The position numbers and the translations under genes were made by a program. The notes below the pieces were generated by a model. That model saw only the letters and a list, made by a program, of their open reading frames with translations. It was not told the DNA's origin and did not search any database. Below are positions 16,715 through 25,037 of a DNA stretch of 64,000 nt, one piece after another (within the stretch, counting starts at the first letter, position 1; each line of letters starts with the position of its first letter). The DNA is from Flavobacterium sp. LC2016-23 (GTDB taxonomy: Bacteria; Bacteroidota; Bacteroidia; Flavobacteriales; Flavobacteriaceae), in assembly GCF_009674775.1 (NCBI RefSeq), contig NZ_WKKE01000020.1, forward strand, positions 46,392-110,391. The letters are read 5' to 3'.

Positions 16715-19700
16715 ATGAAATATAGATTTATAGGGTTATTTATTGCCATGTTGTGCAGTGTAGCAACATTTGGGCAAATAACAATAAAAGGGACTGTTAA
16801 GGATAAGGGTGCGATACCAATTCCAGGAGTTAACCTAATTGTGAAGGGAACAGGGACAGCTGCTGCAACAGATTTTGACGGAAAGTTCTCCATCTCAGTT
16901 CCTAATAAAAATGCTCAGATCGAATTCTCATTTGTTGGTTTTACCACTAAAGTTATACCGGTTGGAGATAAAACAGTTTTAGAGGTGGTTCTGGAAGAAT
17001 CCAGCCAGGCTTTAGATGAAATTGTAGTGGTTGGTTATGCGGCTGTTAAAAAGAGCGATGTAACAAGTTCGATTTCTTCCATAAAAGGAAAAGAGCTTCA
17101 AACCATGACCGTTGGTAATGTAGCAGAATCATTACAAGGTAAAGTGGCCGGTGTTCAGATTACGGGGCAGGGTGGTCCCGGAGCACAACCCAGGGTTTTA
17201 ATTCGAGGTATTTCGACCGTAAACCTGAGTACAGACCCACTTTATGTGGTTGATGGTATTCCGATGGGAACAAGTATCAATTTCCTGAGTAATAATGAGA
17301 TTGAATCGATGGAGGTTTTAAAAGATGCATCGGCAAGTGCCATTTATGGTTCCCGTGCTTCTAATGGAGTTATTCTGATTACAACTAAAAAAGGTAAAGT
17401 TGGAAAAACCAGATTCAGTTTTGATACGAGTTCCGGTATGCAATTGATGAATAATCCCTACAATATGGCAAATGCCGAGAGTTATGCTTCGATTATGAAT
17501 AAAGCGTATAACAATTCAGGTTATGCTGATTATTTGCCTAATCCGTCTCAATACAGAGGAAAAACTACAGATTGGTGGGATGCCGGAATTAGAAAGGCTT
17601 CTCCCGTAACCAATGCTTCTCTTGGAGTTAGCGGAGGTTCAGACAAACATACTTATTCTATTAGTTTAAACTATTATAACTCAGAATCTATTTACGAAGT
17701 TGGAGGATGGGAAAGAATTACGATGAGAATCAATAATGATTTTAAATTCTCGGATAAATTCTCAGCAGGAGTTACTTTAAACCCGCGTTATGAAACTTAC
17801 GGAGGGCCTGGAAACTGGGCAGATTTTGATAAAATCGATCCCATTACGCCAATCTACAAACCCGCAGATCAATTGACAGGATTAGAAAACGAATACAGTA
17901 TTTATGCACGTTCTCCATCATACATTTGGAATCCCGTTGCAGCTGTAAAACGTTATGACGATTATACAGATCAGTACAATTTAAACACAAATGGATACCT
18001 GCAATACACGCCAATCAAAGGATTAGTGTTTCGGACACAAGCTTCTATAGAAGTCGGAGATAAGGTAAGAAGCCGATTTAACCCCGATTTCATTATCGAT
18101 GCAGCACATGAAAAAGCAGAGATTAATACGATCGAAAGATGGAATACAACAAATGTAGACTGGACATGGCAAAATACAATTACCTATTCTAAAACAATTG
18201 CAGACAAACACAATGTGTCTTTAATGGTAGGTAATACTATGGAAGAGTACAATGGCAAGGATCTTTGGGGATATGGAGAAGGCGTTCCTAACAACAGTGA
18301 TGAAATGAGAGAGTTGAATGCAGCAACCAAAAATCGTAATAGTGGCGGTAACAGCTGGTCAAGTTCTCTGATGTCTTATATTTCGCGTTTTTCTTATAAC
18401 TACGACAGTAAATATTACTTTACAGGAACATTTAGACGTGATGGTTCTTCAAAATTTATGACCAATAACAAATGGGCAAATTTTCCTTCGGCTTCCGTTT
18501 CCTGGAGAATTTTAAATGAAGGATTTATGTCGTCTGCAAAAGATGTTTTAAGCGATTTAAGACTTAGGGCAGGTTGGGGTAAAGTAGGTAATCAAGGCTT
18601 GCCAACAGCCGTTTATCAATCAAACATAGGGCAAGGTTTTTATCCTATCGGATCGGTGGTTACAGATACTTCTTTTCCGTCATCAATGGCGAATAAAGAC
18701 ATTAAATGGGAAACGGTTGAAGATATCAGTTTCGGACTTGATTTTGGATTATGGAAAAACAAACTATCCGGATCATTAGAATATTATCAGAAGAAAACAG
18801 AAGATATGTTGTTTAAGAAACAATTTCCAACCTACAGTGGTTTTCCAAATTATTCAACAATCTGGACAAATGTCGGATCAATGCAATCCAGCGGAATTGA
18901 TTTATTGGTTTCTTACAAAGACAAAAAAGGAGATTTCACGTATGGAGTTGACGTGACTTTCACCACCGTAAATGTAAAAATGTTGTCATTATCTGCAAAC
19001 GGAGAAAGATTATACGGAGCAGGAAACAGAACATTAACCGTGCAAGGTGAAGAACCGGGATATTTTTATGGATATGTAGCCGATGGTTTATTCCAGAATC
19101 AAACGGAACTAAATGCGCACACAGACGAACACGGAACCAAATTACAGCCGTATGCACAATTAGGAGATATTCGTTTTAAAGATGTAAACGGCGACGGAAA
19201 ACTGGACGATAAAGACAGAACTAAAATTGGTTCTCCATGGGCAGATTATAATGTTGGTTTGAATTTAAATTTTGCCTACAAACAATTTGATTTGGTAGCA
19301 AATTTCTATTCAAGTATAGGAAACGATATTGTCAATCAGAACATTTCAGACTTATACAACGGTGCAAGTTTAACCAATAAAGTTAATGGATTAGAGCAAA
19401 TGGCCTGGCATGGCGAAGGAACCTCAAATTATGTTCCGCGTTTGTCTAAAGACGATAACAACGAAAACTACACTAAATTCTCTTCTTTTTATGTAGAAGA
19501 CGGTTCTTATGTGCGCATGAAAAACCTTCAGCTTGGATTTTCATTCTACAATAAATTTGGTTTAGACAAATTGAGAATCTCATTGTCAGGTCAAAATTTA
19601 TGGACCTGGACAAAATACACCGGAGTTGATCCTGAAGTTGCAGGTGGAGATCCTAAGCAGGATGATGGAGTTAAAGGATCAGGTTTTGGAGGATGGAATT

Positions 19701-19747
19701 ATCCGGTTCAGCCAACAATTTTGATGGGTCTTAATGTAGCATTTTAA
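16715..19747 (+). CDS. SusC-like TonB-dependent outer-membrane transporter
   Basis: A 1010-residue outer-membrane protein. Signal peptide (1-20, ending TFGQ), carboxypeptidase-D-like domain (about 22-95, ITIKGTVKDKGAIPIPGVNL), a short link LDEIVVVGYA, plug domain (about 115-225, with DPLYVVDGIPMG and SASAIYGSRASNGVILITT), then a 22-strand beta-barrel to the C-terminal FNVAF-type end. A calcium-site-like loop DVNGDGKLDDKDRTKIG lies near residue 825. It imports oligosaccharides of the locus's glycan with energy from TonB. The SusD gene starts 10 bp downstream, the standard paired arrangement. Confidence 0.96.
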   Translation: MKYRFIGLFIAMLCSVATFGQITIKGTVKDKGAIPIPGVNLIVKGTGTAAATDFDGKFSISVPNKNAQIEFSFVGFTTKVIPVGDKTVLEVVLEESSQALDEIVVVGYAAVKKSDVTSSISSIKGKELQTMTVGNVAESLQGKVAGVQITGQGGPGAQPRVLIRGISTVNLSTDPLYVVDGIPMGTSINFLSNNEIESMEVLKDASASAIYGSRASNGVILITTKKGKVGKTRFSFDTSSGMQLMNNPYNMANAESYASIMNKAYNNSGYADYLPNPSQYRGKTTDWWDAGIRKASPVTNASLGVSGGSDKHTYSISLNYYNSESIYEVGGWERITMRINNDFKFSDKFSAGVTLNPRYETYGGPGNWADFDKIDPITPIYKPADQLTGLENEYSIYARSPSYIWNPVAAVKRYDDYTDQYNLNTNGYLQYTPIKGLVFRTQASIEVGDKVRSRFNPDFIIDAAHEKAEINTIERWNTTNVDWTWQNTITYSKTIADKHNVSLMVGNTMEEYNGKDLWGYGEGVPNNSDEMRELNAATKNRNSGGNSWSSSLMSYISRFSYNYDSKYYFTGTFRRDGSSKFMTNNKWANFPSASVSWRILNEGFMSSAKDVLSDLRLRAGWGKVGNQGLPTAVYQSNIGQGFYPIGSVVTDTSFPSSMANKDIKWETVEDISFGLDFGLWKNKLSGSLEYYQKKTEDMLFKKQFPTYSGFPNYSTIWTNVGSMQSSGIDLLVSYKDKKGDFTYGVDVTFTTVNVKMLSLSANGERLYGAGNRTLTVQGEEPGYFYGYVADGLFQNQTELNAHTDEHGTKLQPYAQLGDIRFKDVNGDGKLDDKDRTKIGSPWADYNVGLNLNFAYKQFDLVANFYSSIGNDIVNQNISDLYNGASLTNKVNGLEQMAWHGEGTSNYVPRLSKDDNNENYTKFSSFYVEDGSYVRMKNLQLGFSFYNKFGLDKLRISLSGQNLWTWTKYTGVDPEVAGGDPKQDDGVKGSGFGGWNYPVQPTILMGLNVAF

Positions 19748-19757
19748 TAAAAACGAC

Positions 19758-21359
19758 ATGAAAAAAATAATAATAGCAATAGTAACTTTTTCATTACTGG
19801 CAGTTTCATGCAGTGATTTTATAGAAAAAGAAGAAAGAGGGACTCAAACCTTAGAGAACTACTTTCAAACTGCACAAGAATGTGAGAATTACGTTAATGA
19901 ATTAACACGAAGATTGTTGATTCCTAATGATTGGTATGCACTACTAGCGCCAAGAGTTACCAACGAAATGGCTACAGATGATGCCTGGATGGGTAACACC
20001 GGTCAGGATAACAGTGCGCACAGACCGTGTTCGCAATACATTATTACGCCTGATAATATGGGGGATATGAACAGTATTTATACCGCTCATTATTACACGA
20101 TTCAATCGGCTAATATTGGTTTGGAGAAAATGGCCGCATCACCAATTTCAGAAACTCAAAGAAATCAATATATGGGAGAATCATTATTCGTTCGTGCTTA
20201 TTGTTACTACGAATTAGTGAATCTTTTTGGAGGAGTTCCGTTATATACAAAATCTCTGGGTACTGCCGATTTAAAATTACAACGCAGTTCTGCTGCTGCT
20301 GTTTATGCACAAATTGAAGCCGATCTTAAAGAATCTGCCTCAAAATTAGAAAACATTCCGGTAAACAGACAAGGAAGAGTAAACAAATGGGCAGCGTACG
20401 CTTTATTGGCTCGTGTATCTTTATTTCAGGAAAAATGGGCAGAAGCAAAACAATATTCAAACAAAGTGATTTCAGAAGGACCTTATGCTCTGGAAAGTGA
20501 TTTCTTAAACATCTGGAATGTAAACAATCATAACGGAGTAGAATCCATTCTTGAAGCACAATCATCATCAGTTCAGGACAAAAGTTTAGGTTCGATGTTG
20601 CCAACATTATCAGGTGCAAGAGGCGAGGATAAGAAAAACTTTCCCAGTAATGATGCTCAGGATGTTCTTGATGGTTGGGGATGGTGTATGCCAACGAGTG
20701 ATTTAGAGAACGCTTATCTTTCTGAAAATGATGTAATCCGTCGCAGAAGTACGATCACCAAATGGGGAGAAGCAGCGTATGGAGATGAGGTTTTAAACCC
20801 GACACATAAGTTCAGTTTAAACGATAATAAATCCGGACGTATTTGCCGTAAATATTATATTCCGATAGCTACGCGCCGTGCATTAGATAAAAAAGACGGG
20901 CATTTACCATTGAATATTCCGTTGATTCGTCTGGCCGAAATGTATTTGACAAGAGCAGAAGCGAATTACCATACAGGCGGAGATGCTTTGGCAGATATCA
21001 ATATTATCAGAGCGCGTGTAAAATTAGATCCAAAAACAGGGTTGGCAGGACCAACACTTTTAAAACAAATCTATAAAGAACGACGTCTTGAATTGGCTTT
21101 CGAAGGATTACGTTTATATGACATTCGTCGTGAAAAAGATCCATCAACAGGAAGACCGGTTATTGAAGGTTTAATGGGACCAAACGGAACTTTTGTTAAG
21201 TACAATCTGAATTCTGCAGATCCGTATGAAACTACAAACTTAAGAGAATCACAAGACAAAGGAATCAATTTTAATCCGGCTAAAAACCTATTGTGGCCAA
21301 TACCACAGCTGGAAATTGATTTAAGCGGAGGTTTAATTACACAAAATCCTGGTTACTAA
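19758..21359 (+). CDS. SusD/RagB-family glycan-binding lipoprotein
   Basis: A 533-residue lipoprotein (LLAVSC, Cys18) with the tetratricopeptide-rich SusD fold. Typical blocks are GESLFVRAYCYYELVNLFGGVPL near residue 140-160 (first part quoted by position only), RLAEMYLTRAEANY in the C-terminal half, and RRLELAFEGLRLYDIRR near 435-450. It lids the SusC barrel and captures glycan at the cell surface. It is 10 bp downstream of susC and its stop is 1 bp before the ATG of the GH30 gene, so the three are translated as one unit. Acidic residues follow shortly after the lipid-bearing cysteine (CSDFIEKEE), in line with surface display. Confidence 0.95.
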   Translation: MKKIIIAIVTFSLLAVSCSDFIEKEERGTQTLENYFQTAQECENYVNELTRRLLIPNDWYALLAPRVTNEMATDDAWMGNTGQDNSAHRPCSQYIITPDNMGDMNSIYTAHYYTIQSANIGLEKMAASPISETQRNQYMGESLFVRAYCYYELVNLFGGVPLYTKSLGTADLKLQRSSAAAVYAQIEADLKESASKLENIPVNRQGRVNKWAAYALLARVSLFQEKWAEAKQYSNKVISEGPYALESDFLNIWNVNNHNGVESILEAQSSSVQDKSLGSMLPTLSGARGEDKKNFPSNDAQDVLDGWGWCMPTSDLENAYLSENDVIRRRSTITKWGEAAYGDEVLNPTHKFSLNDNKSGRICRKYYIPIATRRALDKKDGHLPLNIPLIRLAEMYLTRAEANYHTGGDALADINIIRARVKLDPKTGLAGPTLLKQIYKERRLELAFEGLRLYDIRREKDPSTGRPVIEGLMGPNGTFVKYNLNSADPYETTNLRESQDKGINFNPAKNLLWPIPQLEIDLSGGLITQNPGY

Positions 21360-21360
21360 T

Positions 21361-22998
21361 ATGAAGTTTATCAACAACAATAAAGTAAGTCTGCTATGCG
21401 CAGGCTTGCTTTTCGCAAACTCTATTTTAGTGAGTTGCGATTCTGAAAACAACCAAAATTCAAATGCTGAATCTACTATCTCCGAATTGAGTATCAATCT
21501 CGATGCAAACCTTCAAACGATGGAAAGTTTCGGAGCTTCTGATGCCTGGCAATGTAATTTTATAGGTAAAAATTGGCCTTCGGATAAAAAAAATAAAATA
21601 GCTGATTTGCTTTTTAGCAGAGAATTAGATGCTGACGGAAATCCAAAAGGAATTGGATTATCATTATGGCGTTTTAACCTTGGAACAGGAAGTACAGAAC
21701 AAGGCGATGCTAGTGATATTAGCGACGAGTGGAGACGTACAGAATGTTTCACGACAGATGGCGTAACCTATAATATGAACAAACAAGCCGGTCAGGTCTG
21801 GTTCATGAAAGCCGCCAGAGAACGTGGTGTTGACAAGCTATTAGCGTTCACAAATAGTGCTCCGGTTTATTTAACTCAAAACGGAAAAGCACACGCAACC
21901 ATCAAAGAATTTTATAATTTGAAAGAAGGTAAAATGCCGGATTTAGCTGATTTCTGGGCAACATCTTTAGATAAATTAAAAACAGAACAAGGTTTAACAA
22001 TTGATTATGTAAGCCCGTTTAACGAACCGCAATACGAGTGGGATGGTTCAGGACAAGAAGGCTCTCCGGCTACAAATGCTAATATCTATAGTTTCGTAAA
22101 TATCCTTTCACCAAAATTACAATCAAAAGGATTAGACGCTAAAATTGTAGTTGGTGAAGCAGGAGCTTACGAATCACTTTATAAAACCGTTTCGGGTAAA
22201 GAAAGCAGATCGAACCAGATTGATTATTTCTTTGGTGTGAATTCAGCTAAAAATATTGCAGGATTAAGTAACGTAAAAAAAACAATTTCAGGTCATAGCT
22301 ACTGGCAGGCCTGGCCTTTAACGGAGTTGGTTAATTCAAGACAGGCTGCTGCCGTAAGAACACAGTCAGTGGCGGGATTAAGTCTTTGGTCAACTGAATA
22401 CTGTGTTTTAGAAAGTCCGGGAACAGCTGAACTTCCGGGTGGTGGTGGCCCGGGAAGAGATTTAGGAATTCAGACCGCACTTTGGACCGCTCGTATTATT
22501 AGTACAGATATTGCAGTGGGAGGTGTTACTTCCTGGCAATGGTGGACAGCGATTAGTCGCGGCGATTATAAAGACGGATTAATTCATGTTGATGATGGTT
22601 CCAGCAAAGGAGCAGGAAATGCTGATTATTGCAAAAATGATGGTTATATTAGAGATGCCAAAATACTTTGGGCTTTAGGAAACTTCTCATTCTTCGTAAA
22701 ACCTGGAATGGTAAGAGTTCAGATTCCGACTGTAGATAATGCCGCTTCCGTAAATGATGTAATGGTAACGGCATACAAAGACGCGGGAACTAAAAAACTG
22801 GTTGTGGTAGCGGTGAATATCAGCAAATCGGCAAAAACATACAAATTGAATCTTAGAGGAGGAACTTTGGCAGACAATAAATTTACGCCTTATACGACTT
22901 CTGAAACGTTGAGTCTGAAAAAAGGGGCAGCAGTTGACGCCACTAATTTTGAAATTCCGGCGAAGTCAATTGTGACATATGTAGGAACTTATAAGTAA
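21361..22998 (+). CDS. GH30 glycoside hydrolase, surface lipoprotein (endo-beta-1,6-galactanase-like)
   Basis: A 545-residue lipoprotein (ILVSC, Cys26) with a GH30 (beta/alpha)8 barrel followed by a C-terminal beta domain. The N-terminal landmark is TMESFGASDAWQCNF. E222 in PFNEPQYEW is the expected acid/base and E346 in WSTEYC the expected nucleophile. In this context the best guess is endo-beta-1,6-galactanase activity on type II arabinogalactan, as in subfamily GH30_5, but glucanase or xylanase members exist and I cannot fix the subfamily. As the last gene of the SusC/D unit and a lipoprotein, it probably makes the first cut at the cell surface. A close paralogue follows. Confidence 0.87.
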   Translation: MKFINNNKVSLLCAGLLFANSILVSCDSENNQNSNAESTISELSINLDANLQTMESFGASDAWQCNFIGKNWPSDKKNKIADLLFSRELDADGNPKGIGLSLWRFNLGTGSTEQGDASDISDEWRRTECFTTDGVTYNMNKQAGQVWFMKAARERGVDKLLAFTNSAPVYLTQNGKAHATIKEFYNLKEGKMPDLADFWATSLDKLKTEQGLTIDYVSPFNEPQYEWDGSGQEGSPATNANIYSFVNILSPKLQSKGLDAKIVVGEAGAYESLYKTVSGKESRSNQIDYFFGVNSAKNIAGLSNVKKTISGHSYWQAWPLTELVNSRQAAAVRTQSVAGLSLWSTEYCVLESPGTAELPGGGGPGRDLGIQTALWTARIISTDIAVGGVTSWQWWTAISRGDYKDGLIHVDDGSSKGAGNADYCKNDGYIRDAKILWALGNFSFFVKPGMVRVQIPTVDNAASVNDVMVTAYKDAGTKKLVVVAVNISKSAKTYKLNLRGGTLADNKFTPYTTSETLSLKKGAAVDATNFEIPAKSIVTYVGTYK

Positions 22999-23327
22999 GA
23001 GGTTCTAAGGGGCTAAGTTACTAAGGGACTAAGGTTTTTGTTATATGCCTAAAAAGTCATTGTGATTAACCGTAAAGACCTTTGTCAGAATTTTAAACTT
23101 TGACAAAGGTTGTAACCGCAGTAATAACCATAATATTGTCATCCTGAGCGAAGTCGAAGGAAACAAGTAGCTCGACAAAGTTTGTCATTTCGACCAAAGG
23201 GAGAAATCACATCCAGTATTCGACAATGATTAACGAATTCTTTCGTAGAGTTCCTGGTGTGATTTCTCCTCTGTCGAAATGACAAGATTGCGGAATGATT
23301 ATTTAAATACAAAAGAATAATAAAATA
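22999..23327. other. 329-bp intergenic region with repeats between the GH30 paralogues
   Basis: No gene seen. The first part contains short direct repeats (CTAAGGGGCTAAG, CTAAGGGACTAAGG), then AAGACCTTTGTCAGAATTTT with an inverted partner TTTGACAAAGG, then a large palindromic repeat (23184-23283). The ATG of the second GH30 gene follows an A-rich stretch at 23310-23327. Confidence 0.6.
23184..23283. repeat. Long imperfect palindrome (intergenic repeat element)
   Basis: The arms GTCATTTCGACCAAAGGGAG... (23184-23211) and ...TCCTCTGTCGAAATGAC (23258-23283) are near-perfect inverted repeats of about 26-28 bp around a 46-bp centre. The preceding text GTCATCCTGAGCGAAGTCGA (23140-23159) is of the same kind. 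I recognise this as like a dispersed palindromic repeat common between flavobacterial genes, from memory; copy number in this genome cannot be tested here. It may also act as a transcription barrier between the two GH30 genes. Confidence 0.7.
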
Positions 23328-24914
23328 ATGAGAATAGTATATCTATCATTTTTACTGGTTATGAGCTCGCTGTCTTTCGGACAGCGGGCCGTTACCATTA
23401 GCACGGATAATGTTGTACAAACCATAGATGGTTTCGGAGCTTCTGATGCCTGGAGATGCCAGTTTGTCGGAAAGAACTGGCCGGAACAAAAAAGGAATGC
23501 TATTGCCGATTTACTTTTTAGTAAAGAAATTGATGCACAGGGAAATCCAAAAGGAATCGGGCTTTCGATCTGGAGGTTTAATCTTGGTGCAGGAAGTGCA
23601 GAACAAGGCGAAAAAAGTAAAATTTCAGACGAATGGAGAAGAAGTGAATCTTTTCTGCAAGCTGACGGAACTTACGATTTTTCGAAACAGGAAGGCCAAA
23701 GATGGTTTTTGCAGGCCGCTAAAAAACGCGGGGTGGAAAAATTTCTGATTTTCACAAACAGTCCGCCAGTTTATATGACCAATAACGGATTGTCTTTTGC
23801 CTCTCAAAAGAATAAACTGAATCTAAAAAATGGAGCAATTCCAAAATTTGCCGATTTCTTAGTTCAAAGTATTCAGGGTTTGGAGAAAAAAGAGGGAATA
23901 AAATTCAATTACGTAAGTCCGATAAACGAGCCGCAGTGGGAGTGGATGCCAAAAGAAGGTGATACAAACAGTCAGGAAGGAACACCGGCAACCAATCAGG
24001 AAATTTATGATGTAACAAAATCACTTTCTGAAAAACTCAGTGCTAAAAAAATGAGTACGGAAATTGTGATTGCCGAGGCTGCGCAAATTGATTATTTATA
24101 TGGAAATGTAAATGCAGAAAATCGCGACAATCAGATGGAGTATTTCTTCGGAAAAACAAAAACTAATATTTCAAAATTCCCCAATGTAAAAAATGTCATT
24201 TCAGGGCATAGTTATTTTACAACCTGGCCAATGGAACGACAGGTTTTAAGCCGAAAATTAATAGCGGCAAATATCAGGCAAACCCCGGGATTAAAATACT
24301 GGCAATCGGAGTATTGCATTTTAGAAAATCCGGGTGAAGCTGAAATTCCGGGAGGTTCAGGCGGAGGACGGGATTTAGGAATGCAGACTGCTTTATTTGT
24401 GGCGCGTTTAATTCATAATGATATTGCTGTTGCAAATGCCGCTTCCTGGCAATGGTGGACCGCTATTACCCGTGTTGATTATAAAGATGGTCTGATTTAT
24501 CTCGATGACGGGAAAAGTACTGGAGGAACAGCCCCGGATTATGTGAGAAATGACGGCGAATTTCATGATTCGAAATTGCTTTGGGCATTAGGAAACTACT
24601 CTTTGTTTGTACGCCCGGGAATGCTTAGAGTGGATGTTCCGAACCAAAACGAATTGGATGCAGCAAACGATGTGATGCTGACCGCTTATAAAGATGTTGA
24701 AAATAAAAAACTGATTGTTGTCGCTGTAAACTGTGGGAAATCGGGTCAGAAATATAAGTTTGACTTATCAAGAGGAACTGTAAAAAGGAATGAACTTACT
24801 CCTTATATTACCTCGGATACGTCTAATTTAAAAAGAGCTGACATTCAGAAAATGGACAACCTGGAAATCCCTGCGAAATCAATTGTAACGTTTGTGGGGG
24901 AGTTAGAGTTTTAG
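23328..24914 (+). CDS. GH30 glycoside hydrolase, non-lipoprotein paralogue
   Basis: A 528-residue enzyme closely related to the preceding GH30 (for example FGASDAW, GKNWP, GNPKGIGLS and ISDEWRR are shared). Acid/base E201 (PINEPQWEW) and nucleophile E328 (WQSEYC) are intact. Unlike its neighbour it has a normal signal peptide (MRIVYL... ending SFGQ) and no lipobox cysteine, so it probably acts in the periplasm or is secreted. The pair would allow the same linkage to be cut on both sides of the outer membrane. It is separated from the SusC/D unit by a palindromic repeat and may have its own promoter. Confidence 0.87.
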   Translation: MRIVYLSFLLVMSSLSFGQRAVTISTDNVVQTIDGFGASDAWRCQFVGKNWPEQKRNAIADLLFSKEIDAQGNPKGIGLSIWRFNLGAGSAEQGEKSKISDEWRRSESFLQADGTYDFSKQEGQRWFLQAAKKRGVEKFLIFTNSPPVYMTNNGLSFASQKNKLNLKNGAIPKFADFLVQSIQGLEKKEGIKFNYVSPINEPQWEWMPKEGDTNSQEGTPATNQEIYDVTKSLSEKLSAKKMSTEIVIAEAAQIDYLYGNVNAENRDNQMEYFFGKTKTNISKFPNVKNVISGHSYFTTWPMERQVLSRKLIAANIRQTPGLKYWQSEYCILENPGEAEIPGGSGGGRDLGMQTALFVARLIHNDIAVANAASWQWWTAITRVDYKDGLIYLDDGKSTGGTAPDYVRNDGEFHDSKLLWALGNYSLFVRPGMLRVDVPNQNELDAANDVMLTAYKDVENKKLIVVAVNCGKSGQKYKFDLSRGTVKRNELTPYITSDTSNLKRADIQKMDNLEIPAKSIVTFVGELEF

Positions 24915-24919
24915 TATTC

Positions 24920-24970
24920 AGTCGCAGTTTTCAGTCACAGTTTGAAAACTGAAAACTGAAAACTGCGACT
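24920..24970. repeat. Perfect 16-bp inverted repeat between GH30 and GH2 genes
   Basis: AGTCGCAGTTTTCAGT (24920-24935) and ACTGAAAACTGCGACT (24955-24970) are exact reverse complements; the centre contains further copies of the GAAAACT unit. It starts 5 bp after the GH30 stop. It could form a strong hairpin and end the transcript, but no T-tract follows, so a repeat element is equally likely. Confidence 0.75.
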
Positions 24971-25037
24971 AAAAACCTGAAACCTGAAACAAAAAAATAA
25001 CAACAAAAAAATAACAAAAGCTTAGAACCTTAAAGAA

